A stretch of 12,495 nucleotides of DNA. It comes from Vulcanimicrobiota bacterium (lineage in GTDB: Bacteria; Eremiobacterota; Eremiobacteria; Baltobacterales; Baltobacteraceae). Made by a program: the position numbers and the translations under genes. Positions 1 to 5,657 of this stretch are shown here, in pieces. Location: NCBI GenBank assembly GCA_028287545.1, contig JAQBPL010000056.1, positions 1 to 12,495 of the forward strand. The letters run 5' to 3'. Within the stretch, counting starts at the first letter, position 1; each line of letters begins with the position of its first letter. Below the pieces are notes generated by a model. The model saw only the letters and a list, made by a program, of their open reading frames with translations. It searched no databases and had not been told where the DNA came from.

Positions 1-16
1 AGACGATTTGGAGAAT

Positions 17-22
17 GAGGAA
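17..22 (+). promoter_or_regulatory. Ribosome binding site that decides the leuC start
   Basis: GAGGAA lies six bases before the GTG at 27 when spacing is counted from GAGG, a normal Shine-Dalgarno spacing. For the earlier in-frame ATG at 15, the only purine-rich motif is GGAG at 10-13, one base upstream, which is too close to work. The site therefore argues for the GTG at 27. It is one of the few convincing Shine-Dalgarno sequences in the window. Confidence 0.6.
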
Positions 23-26
23 ACAA

Positions 27-1397
27 GTGCGCCGGTCGCTGTTTGATAAAGTCTGGGACGCGCACGTCGTCGAGGAACTGCCGGGCGGCAACGCGCTCGT
101 GTTCATGGACCTCGTCGTCGCGCACGAGATCACCACGCCCCCGGGTGCGATCGCGATCGAGAAAGAGTTCGACGACAAACTTTACGAGCCCGGCCGCATC
201 GTCGCGATGATCGACCACGTCGCCCCCGCCAAAGACGCGGCGACCGCCCTGCAGGCGCAGACCGTGCGCACGTGGGCGAAGCGCCAAGGGATTCGCTTCC
301 ACGACATCGGCAACAACGGGATCTGCCACGTGCTCGTCCCCGAACGCGGGTACGTCACGCCCGGGATGACGGTGTGCTGCGGCGACAGCCACACCTGCAC
401 GCTGGGGGCGTTCGGCGCCTTCGCGCTCGGCATCGGCACGACCGCGCAAGCCGGCGCGATGCTCGCCGGATGCCTGATCCTCCAGCGCCCGAAGGTCATG
501 CGGATCGAGATCACCGGCGAACTTCCGCCGGACGCGACCGCCAAGGACCTCACGCTCTCCGTCATCGCGACGATCGGCTTCCGCGGCGGCACCGGCTACG
601 TGCTAGAATACACCGGCTCCGCCGTCCGCGCGCTGAACATGGAACAGCGGATGACGCTGTGCAACATGGCGATCGAAGCGGGCGCGACGACCGGGATCAT
701 CGCCTCTGACGCGACGACGGCGGCGTACCTCGCGGCCACGCCCGGCGCACCGGAGAACTGGGTCGGGCTGCAAGCCGACGACGACGCGGAATACGCCGCG
801 ACGGTGACGATCGACGGCAGCGCGATCCGCCCGGTGGTCTCGTGGGGGACGAACCCCGGCGAGTGCTCGCCGGTCGACGGCATCGTGCCCTTCGACGCGC
901 CGGCGGAATCGCTGGCGTACATGGACTTGCAGCCGGGTCAGTCGTTGCGCAGCATCGCGATCGATCAGGCCTTCATCGGCTCGTGCACGAACTCGCGCAT
1001 CGGCGATCTGCGCGCGGCCGCGGCGGTTTTGCGCGGACAGCAGGTCAGCGTTCCGACGATCATCACGCCGGGTTCGCAAGCGGTGCGCAGGCAAGCCGAG
1101 AAAGAAGGCTTGCACGACATCTTCCAGGACGCCGGCGCGCTGTGGACCCACTCGTCCTGCGGTCCGTGTTTGGGGATGTCGATGGGCGTCCTCGCGGCGG
1201 GAACGCGCTGCGTCTCCTCGTCGAACCGCAACTTCCCGGGCCGCATGGGTGACGGCGGACGCGTTCACCTCGCGGCACCGGCGGTCGTCGCCGCGTCGGC
1301 GATTCTGGGGCGCATCGCGTCGCCGACCGAGGTCCTTCGACAGGCTCAGGATGACAGGATGTTGGCTCAGGATGACCGTGCGGCGGTGCCGGCGTGA
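27..1397 (+). CDS. leuC: 3-isopropylmalate dehydratase large subunit (LeuC)
   Basis: Large subunit of isopropylmalate isomerase, which interconverts 2- and 3-isopropylmalate in leucine synthesis in the cytoplasm. The protein has 456 residues from the GTG at 27, or 460 from the ATG at 15. The later start is preferred because of its Shine-Dalgarno site and because LeuC proteins usually begin close to the FDKVWDAHVV motif. Aconitase-family features are clear: CGDSHTCTLGAFGA near residue 118, and the three 4Fe-4S cysteines in GSCTNSR (Cys320) and SSCGPC (Cys378, Cys381). The SSNRNFPGRMG motif near residue 398 is also present. Length is normal for the family, but the last 20 residues do not resemble LeuC. 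They contain AQDDR twice and come from a repeat element at 1332-1376. The stop overlaps the leuD start by four bases, so translation is probably coupled. The identity is very secure; only the start and the origin of the tail are open. Confidence 0.97.
   Translation: MRRSLFDKVWDAHVVEELPGGNALVFMDLVVAHEITTPPGAIAIEKEFDDKLYEPGRIVAMIDHVAPAKDAATALQAQTVRTWAKRQGIRFHDIGNNGICHVLVPERGYVTPGMTVCCGDSHTCTLGAFGAFALGIGTTAQAGAMLAGCLILQRPKVMRIEITGELPPDATAKDLTLSVIATIGFRGGTGYVLEYTGSAVRALNMEQRMTLCNMAIEAGATTGIIASDATTAAYLAATPGAPENWVGLQADDDAEYAATVTIDGSAIRPVVSWGTNPGECSPVDGIVPFDAPAESLAYMDLQPGQSLRSIAIDQAFIGSCTNSRIGDLRAAAAVLRGQQVSVPTIITPGSQAVRRQAEKEGLHDIFQDAGALWTHSSCGPCLGMSMGVLAAGTRCVSSSNRNFPGRMGDGGRVHLAAPAVVAASAILGRIASPTEVLRQAQDDRMLAQDDRAAVPA
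1332..1376 (+). repeat. Dispersed repeat (CCTTCGACAGGCTCAGGATG type) inside the 3' end of leuC
   Basis: CCTTCGACAGGCTCAGGATG at 1334-1353 matches, from memory, a short repeat found scattered in many unrelated bacterial genomes. Its translations (PEPVEG, RQAQDD, LSLSKD types) recur at the ends of predicted proteins. Here the plus strand gives RQAQDD and the minus strand gives HPEPVEG. A second partial copy follows: the 13 bases GGCTCAGGATGAC occur at 1343-1355 and again at 1364-1376. The 21-base offset is a whole number of codons, so the leuC frame is kept. The direct repeat is seen in the sequence; membership in the dispersed family is recalled knowledge. Confidence 0.75.
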
Positions 1398-1918
1398 TCG
1401 TTGAGGGCAGCGTTCTTCCGATTCCTCGGGCGAACATCGACACCGATCAGATCATTCCGGCGCACTACCTCACGCGCATCGACGCCGACGGGATGGGCGA
1501 ACATCTCTTCGAAGGGATGCCGGACGGCGTGCACCTGCTCGCGCTCCATCCCGGCGCCTCGATCATCGTCACCGGTGAGAACTTCGGCTGCGGTTCCTCG
1601 CGCGAACACGCCGCGTGGGCGCTGCTGGGCCGCGGCTTCAAGGCGGTGATCGCGCCGAGCTTCGCGCGCATCTTCCACGAGAACGCCTATAACAACGGCG
1701 TCGTCCCGGTGATCCTCCCGCAGGAGACGGTCGACGAACTCATGGGCGCGCGTTCGATCGCGATCGACGTCGACGGCGAGACGCTGCGCGCGGACGGCGG
1801 CGAGCCGATTCCCTTCACGCTCGATCCGCTGCGCAAGCAGTTCGTTCTGGGCGGCGGCTTCCTCAAGTATCTCAACGGAAAGATCGCCGACGTGCGCGCG
1901 TGGGAAGCCGCACGATGA
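1394..1918 (+). CDS. leuD: 3-isopropylmalate dehydratase small subunit (LeuD)
   Basis: Small (swivel-domain) subunit of isopropylmalate isomerase. It pairs with LeuC to complete the active site for the second step of leucine synthesis. The 174-residue protein has NIDTDQIIPAHYL near residue 14, typical of LeuD, and the signature NFGCGSSREHAAWAL from residue 63, whose SSRE segment contributes to substrate binding in this family. Its length fits the shorter LeuD type (about 160-175 residues) rather than the ~200-residue enterobacterial form. The start is a GTG whose last two bases are shared with the leuC stop (GTGA). No strong Shine-Dalgarno is visible, so translational coupling to leuC is likely. 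The 3' end overlaps the leuB start in the same way (ATGA). Nothing in the sequence suggests damage. Confidence 0.96.
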   Translation: MIVEGSVLPIPRANIDTDQIIPAHYLTRIDADGMGEHLFEGMPDGVHLLALHPGASIIVTGENFGCGSSREHAAWALLGRGFKAVIAPSFARIFHENAYNNGVVPVILPQETVDELMGARSIAIDVDGETLRADGGEPIPFTLDPLRKQFVLGGGFLKYLNGKIADVRAWEAAR

Positions 1919-2988
1919 GCACGATCGCGGTTCTGCCCGGCGACGGGATCGGACCGGAAGTGACGGCCGCCGCGGTGCGCGTGCTGCAGGCGGCGGTGCC
2001 GTCGTGCGCGTTCATCGAAGGCGCGGTCGGCGCGGCGGCGATCGCCTCGCACGGCACGCCGCTGCCTGATGAGACCCTAGAGCTGGCGCGCGGCGCGGAT
2101 GCGATCCTGTTCGGCGCAGTCGGCGGTCCGGGCTTCGAACACCTCACTCCCGACAAACGTCCCGAAGCGTCGATCCTCGGCTTGCGCAAAGAGTTTGGCT
2201 TGTACTCCAACGTGCGGCCGTCGCGCGTGTTCGCGGGCCTCGAGCAGCGTTCGCCGCTGCGCGCGGAGCTCGCGACCGGAATGGACCTCGTGTTCGTGCG
2301 CGAGCTGACCGGCGGACTCTACTTCGGACCCAAGAGCCTCGAGGTCGAAGACGGCGTATTGACCGCGCGCGACGGCTTGGTGTACCGCGACTTCGAGATC
2401 GAACGGATCGCACGGTTCGCGTTCGCGTTGGCCCGCTCGCGCCGCAAGCGCGTCACGTCGATCGATAAATCGAACGTGCTGGTCTCCTCGCAGCTGTGGC
2501 GGCGCATCGTCAGCGAGGTCGCGGCTGAGTTTTCCGACGTCGAACTCGAGCACATGCTCGTCGACAACGCCGCGATGCAGCTGGTCCGCGACCCGCGCGC
2601 GTTCGACGTGATCGTCACCGAGAACATGTTCGGCGACATCCTCTCGGACGAAGCCGCGATGATCACCGGCACGATCGGCACCGCGCCGAGCGCGAGCCTC
2701 GGTGCCGACCCGGACGCCCGCGGATTCGGCCTCTACGAGCCGATCAGCGGCACCGCTCCCGATATCGCCGGCCGCGGCATCGCTAACCCGGCCGGGGCGA
2801 TCCTCTCGGCCGCTCTGCTGGCGCGCTTCTCGCTCGGCGACGACGCTGCGGCATCGCGCATCGAAACGGCGGTCGCACAAGCGCTCGAAGCGGGTCCGCA
2901 CACCGCCGACCTCGGCGGCGCGGCATCGACCGGCGCATTCACCGACGCGGTGCTGGAACGGCTGACGCAACCGGTATACGCTCGCTAG
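1915..2988 (+). CDS. leuB: 3-isopropylmalate dehydrogenase (LeuB)
   Basis: NAD-dependent oxidative decarboxylase that converts 3-isopropylmalate to 2-ketoisocaproate via the 2-isopropyl-3-oxosuccinate intermediate, the third committed step of leucine synthesis. The protein has 357 residues from the ATG at 1915. An in-frame GTG at 1900 would add five residues that do not look like LeuB, and the ATG gives the expected MSTIAVLPGDGIGPEV opening. Substrate-binding arginines lie at about R91, R101 and R129 (VRELTGGLYFG). The catalytic Tyr136 and Lys185 (DKSNVL) are present, as are the metal-binding Asp217, Asp241 and Asp245. The NAD loop EPISGTAPDIAGRGIANP begins near residue 275 and has Ser where Thermus-type enzymes have His; E. 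coli also differs there. Length is normal. The start overlaps the leuD stop by four bases. A hairpin follows 13 bases after the stop. Confidence 0.97.
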   Translation: MSTIAVLPGDGIGPEVTAAAVRVLQAAVPSCAFIEGAVGAAAIASHGTPLPDETLELARGADAILFGAVGGPGFEHLTPDKRPEASILGLRKEFGLYSNVRPSRVFAGLEQRSPLRAELATGMDLVFVRELTGGLYFGPKSLEVEDGVLTARDGLVYRDFEIERIARFAFALARSRRKRVTSIDKSNVLVSSQLWRRIVSEVAAEFSDVELEHMLVDNAAMQLVRDPRAFDVIVTENMFGDILSDEAAMITGTIGTAPSASLGADPDARGFGLYEPISGTAPDIAGRGIANPAGAILSAALLARFSLGDDAAASRIETAVAQALEAGPHTADLGGAASTGAFTDAVLERLTQPVYAR

Positions 2989-3001
2989 GACGGAGCACGC
3001 T

Positions 3002-3043
3002 CGACGTTACCTTTGCCGCACATTGCGGTACGGAGTAACGTCG
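3002..3043 (+). terminator. Nested hairpin after leuB (possible terminator or structured RNA)
   Basis: A perfect 9-base inverted repeat, CGACGTTAC (3002-3010) with GTAACGTCG (3035-3043), encloses a second stem. The inner stem is TGCCGCA (3014-3020) with TGCGGTA (3024-3030), closed by the loop CAT. One inner pair is G-U if the RNA is read from the plus strand and would be a C-A mismatch from the minus strand, which favours plus-strand RNA. It starts 13 bases after the leuB stop, a usual place for a terminator. There is no U-run behind it, so intrinsic termination would be weak. An operator or an mRNA 3'-stabilising structure is also possible. Confidence 0.5.
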
Positions 3044-3142
3044 GGCGCGTCTCCATGAGCGCGGCCGAGCGCCTCCCTGGGAGATACCGCCACGTCCGAC
3101 TCAATTCGACCCGCGCGTAACGCGGCGCCGCTTTCCGCTACC

Positions 3143-3976
3143 GTGCGTTCGAACTGGGGCGTCGGCGCCGTGCTCGTCCTCATCCATCTCGGAGCGCTCG
3201 CCGCGTTGCTGCCGGGCTGCTCCTCCTGGCCGGCGGTCGCGGTCATGCTTGTGCTGACCTACCTCACCGGCGGGATCGGGATCGCCTTGGGCTTTCACCG
3301 CGCGCTTACGCATCGCAGCTATCGGTTGTGGCGACCGCTCGAGTATGGAGTGACCGTCTTGGGTTGTCTCGCGCTGCAAGGCTCGCCAATCGATTGGGTG
3401 GCCACGCATCGGAAGCACCACGCGCACACCGACGAGCCCGGCGATCCGCACGATGCGAACGCGGGCTTCGCATGGTCGCATATGCTTTGGATGGTGCTGC
3501 CGAACCCTTCACTGCTCGATGCGGAACAGCGCGAACGGTTCGCACCTGACCTCACCGCCGACCCGTTCTATCGCCGCATCGATCGCGCGCACGTCTTCTT
3601 CACGTTCATCCTTGCGGCGTTGCTCTACGCGCTCGGCGGGCTGTCGTGGGTCGTGTGGGGCATCTTCGTGCGGCTCGCGCTGACCTATCAGATCACCTGG
3701 CTGGTGAACAGCGCGGCGCACACGGTCGGCTACCGCACGTTCCGCACCGATGACCGCTCGACGAATTGCTGGTGGGTCGCCCTGCTCGGCTGGGGCGAAG
3801 GGTGGCACAACAACCACCACGCGTTCCCGTTCTCGGCGCGCCACGGTCTGCGCTGGTTCGAATTCGACTCGACGTGGCTGACGGTGCGGGTGCTCGCAGC
3901 GCTCGGACTCGCCAAGGATCTGCGGCTTCCCACCGGCTCGATGCTCGCGCGGCTGCGCTACCGCAGAGCCGCGTAG
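3143..3976 (+). CDS. Membrane fatty-acid (acyl-CoA/acyl-lipid) delta-9-type desaturase
   Basis: A di-iron membrane desaturase that introduces a cis double bond into fatty-acyl chains, probably delta-9 by family resemblance. The 277-residue protein carries all three histidine boxes: HRALTH (52-57), HRKHH (89-93) and HNNHH (222-226). It also has the family motifs DPHDANAGFAWSH near 101 and NSAAHTVG near 190. Hydrophobic segments lie at about 10-24, 31-50, 70-80, 152-168 and 170-188. Layout and length match the compact cyanobacterial DesC/acyl-CoA desaturase type; the acyl carrier (CoA, lipid or ACP) cannot be read from sequence. The GTG start is uncertain. It has no Shine-Dalgarno, and the frame stays open upstream to 3059 without ATG, GTG or TTG. 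The gene stands alone on the plus strand after the leu operon, with the hairpin between. Its 3' end overlaps the convergent oxidoreductase gene by 19 bases. Confidence 0.9.
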   Translation: MRSNWGVGAVLVLIHLGALAALLPGCSSWPAVAVMLVLTYLTGGIGIALGFHRALTHRSYRLWRPLEYGVTVLGCLALQGSPIDWVATHRKHHAHTDEPGDPHDANAGFAWSHMLWMVLPNPSLLDAEQRERFAPDLTADPFYRRIDRAHVFFTFILAALLYALGGLSWVVWGIFVRLALTYQITWLVNSAAHTVGYRTFRTDDRSTNCWWVALLGWGEGWHNNHHAFPFSARHGLRWFEFDSTWLTVRVLAALGLAKDLRLPTGSMLARLRYRRAA

Positions 3977-4863
3977 CGCTCGATCCCGGCCATCTTCGCG
4001 AGCGCGTGGAACACCACCGCGAAGTCTTCCTTCGCGTAACCGAACGCGCACGCCGCTGAGAACATCTGCTGCGAGGCCGCCGCGGTCGTCACGGGTACCT
4101 CGGTCTCGCGCGCGAGGTCGAGCGCGAGTGCGAGATCTTTTTGGATCATTGTGCAGTCGAAGAGGGCAGACGGCGGCGGATCGAGGACGAACGGGATCCG
4201 ATACTTGAGGGCGGGCGAGGCGATCACGCCGCCGAGCAGCGTCTCGATCGCGACGCGCCGGTCGATGCCCATCTTCTCCGCCAGCAAGATCCCTTCGCTG
4301 AACGCGACGACCTGCACGGCAAGGTTGAGGTTCGCCGCGATCTTGAGCGCCTTCGCACCTCCGACGTCGCCGACGTGACGCACCAAGCCGATCGCCAGGA
4401 AAGCCGGTTCGGCGCGTTCGTACGCATCGCGGGGACCGCCGACCATGGTGAGCAGCTTCCCCTCGCGCAGGGTGATGATGCTGCCGAGAACGGGCGCGTC
4501 GAGCAGCTGCGCGCCGCGTTCCGCAACGCGATCCGCGAGCTCGCGGACGAGGACCGGCGCGGTCGTGCTCATCTCCGCGACGATCTTCCCGGGCCGCAGT
4601 CCGGCGAGAATGCCGTCGGGCCCCTCGAACACCGCCAGCAGCGCGGCGTCGTTCGTCACCATCGTGATGGTGAGATCGCTGCGCTCCGCGACCTCGCGCG
4701 GCGAACTCGCGACGACCATTCCCTTGCCGGCGAGCGCTTCAGCCTTCGCGCGGGTGCGGTTATATCCGATCAGCCGGTAGCCGGCGGCCAGCAGCCGTTC
4801 CGCCATCCCGCCGCCCATGTGGCCCAAGCCGACGATACCGACCGTGATCTTCGCTTCGCTCAT
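3958..4863 (-). CDS. NAD(P)-dependent oxidoreductase, 3-hydroxyisobutyrate dehydrogenase family
   Basis: A beta-hydroxyacid dehydrogenase, related to 3-hydroxyisobutyrate dehydrogenase, tartronate semialdehyde reductase and glyoxylate/succinic semialdehyde reductase. The 301-residue protein has an N-terminal Rossmann fold with GLGHMGGGMA at 12-21 and YNRT near 34. The second glycine-rich segment is LDAPVLGSIITLREGKL at 121-137, where the usual DAPVSGG has Leu in place of Ser. The presumed catalytic lysine is Lys174, with Asn178 in the KxxxN pattern. The C-terminal helical domain has the usual KDLALAL (242-248) and GYAKEDFAVVFHAL (275-288). Length is normal for the family. The substrate cannot be named from sequence, and the Ser-to-Leu change makes a simple 3-hydroxyisobutyrate assignment unsafe. 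It lies 21 bases downstream of the DsrE-like gene and is probably cotranscribed with it. No strong Shine-Dalgarno is seen. The 3' end overlaps the convergent desaturase gene. Confidence 0.9.
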   Translation of the reverse strand: MSEAKITVGIVGLGHMGGGMAERLLAAGYRLIGYNRTRAKAEALAGKGMVVASSPREVAERSDLTITMVTNDAALLAVFEGPDGILAGLRPGKIVAEMSTTAPVLVRELADRVAERGAQLLDAPVLGSIITLREGKLLTMVGGPRDAYERAEPAFLAIGLVRHVGDVGGAKALKIAANLNLAVQVVAFSEGILLAEKMGIDRRVAIETLLGGVIASPALKYRIPFVLDPPPSALFDCTMIQKDLALALDLARETEVPVTTAAASQQMFSAACAFGYAKEDFAVVFHALAKMAGIERYAALR

Positions 4864-4884
4864 CGCAGTCTGCTCGTTTCAGCG

Positions 4885-5589
4885 TCAGGATTGAATCGTA
4901 ATGTACGTGTAGCCGTAGCGCTGCTGTACGACGGCGATCGTCGCGACCATGGACGGTACCACCACGGCACCATCGATCAGGTGCGTGAGGATGTCCGCGG
5001 CAACAGCTGATGGCTCGAGCCCGGCCGGGGCATACTTGCGCTTGACTAATCCAACGGCGATTTCTTCGACTGCGGTATGGCACGTCATGAAGATCACGCC
5101 TCGTTGCTGGAGAGCCTCGATGCTCGTGTCCTGAAATGGACTCGTGGGGAGATTCGGGTCGCTTGGCCCGTTCACCGCAGAAGTGCGCTGAAGATTGAGG
5201 TTTCGCGTGATCGGTTTTCCATCCTTATCGAGGATAGGGAAGTACTCGCCGATTCGATATTTCGACCAGAGGTAGTCGCGGAAGTTGTATGCGCTCGAAG
5301 GTCCGTGGTTTGCGGCAGCGATGGCGATCCGGCTCGGATCGATACCGAAGCCGAACTGCAAGCCGTTCAGCGAGTTCTTGATATTATCCAGCACGCTGGG
5401 GTGAAAGGCGACGTTCTCGTACACCTGCCGGATCGTAGCCGGTCGTCCGACCGTTGCAGTGAAGGCCGCTTCGTCAAAATGCGCTCGGTTTTCGACGAAG
5501 GCCGTCCCGCCCGGAACGAGCTCCGCGGCCGACGCGGAACTCGCAAACGCGCTAAGCGCGCCGAAGGCAACAAATGCTCCCCGATTCAT
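4885..5589 (-). CDS. Secreted DsrE-like protein (tentative)
   Basis: A 234-residue predicted exported protein. A Sec-type signal peptide covers about residues 1-21, with ASA-A as the likely cleavage site; a twin-arginine motif is absent. The mature part resembles DsrE/DsrF-like sulfur-relay folds. VLDNIKNSLNGL (66-77) and IAIAAANHGPSSA (88-100) look like the first helix and the small-residue strand/loop. RGVIFMTCHTAVEE (163-176) resembles the conserved cysteine segment, and GAVVVPSMVATIAVVQQRYGYTYI (207-230) resembles the usual C-terminal VVPaGVaeLarlQ..GyaYi pattern. Cys170 is the only cysteine in the protein. Family proteins carry persulfides on such a cysteine, but a role for this one is unknown. 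Hand counts on three 60-base lines of the gene give 50-57% GC, against about 62-80% in sampled lines of other genes. This hints at foreign origin or weaker codon selection. A palindrome overlaps the start codon. The gene precedes the oxidoreductase gene by 21 bases. Confidence 0.65.
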   Translation of the reverse strand: MNRGAFVAFGALSAFASSASAAELVPGGTAFVENRAHFDEAAFTATVGRPATIRQVYENVAFHPSVLDNIKNSLNGLQFGFGIDPSRIAIAAANHGPSSAYNFRDYLWSKYRIGEYFPILDKDGKPITRNLNLQRTSAVNGPSDPNLPTSPFQDTSIEALQQRGVIFMTCHTAVEEIAVGLVKRKYAPAGLEPSAVAADILTHLIDGAVVVPSMVATIAVVQQRYGYTYITIQS

Positions 5590-5600
5590 CGAGTGAATCG
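5582..5600. promoter_or_regulatory. 19-base palindrome over the DsrE-like start codon
   Basis: CGATTCA (5582-5588) and TGAATCG (5594-5600) are a perfect 7-base inverted repeat separated by TCGAG. The start codon of the DsrE-like gene (5587-5589) sits partly in one arm. It could be an operator for a dimeric repressor or an mRNA hairpin that hides the start codon. The inverted repeat is seen directly; its function is inferred. Confidence 0.4.
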
Positions 5601-5605
5601 TATCA
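5597..5605 (-). promoter_or_regulatory. Possible extended -10 promoter for a leaderless DsrE-like mRNA
   Basis: Read on the minus strand, TGATACGAT fits an extended -10 element (TGnTAnnnT). It ends seven bases before the ATG at 5589, which would put the transcription start at or near the A of the start codon and give a leaderless message. That agrees with the absence of a Shine-Dalgarno site. No good -35 hexamer is visible at 16-19 bases. One arm of the palindrome overlaps this element, so a bound repressor would block it. Confidence 0.28.
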
Positions 5606-5657
5606 GACGTGGTCCGGCGGCGAGTTGCCTATCTAAAGCAATTGTGGCTCGGAACTG

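Noticed and set aside
603..1268. Long minus-strand frames opposite leuC and leuB
   Set aside because: They are arginine-rich shadows of genes with full catalytic motif sets, and no ribosome site or domain supports them.
1900..1914. GTG at 1900 as leuB start
   Set aside because: It would add five residues unlike LeuB and overlap leuD more deeply. The ATG at 1915 gives the standard ATGA overlap and a standard LeuB N-terminus.
3055..3120. A 21-codon frame with an ATG between leuB and the desaturase gene
   Set aside because: It is very short, has no Shine-Dalgarno and no recognisable peptide. It is noted only because it might be the displaced N-terminus of the desaturase.
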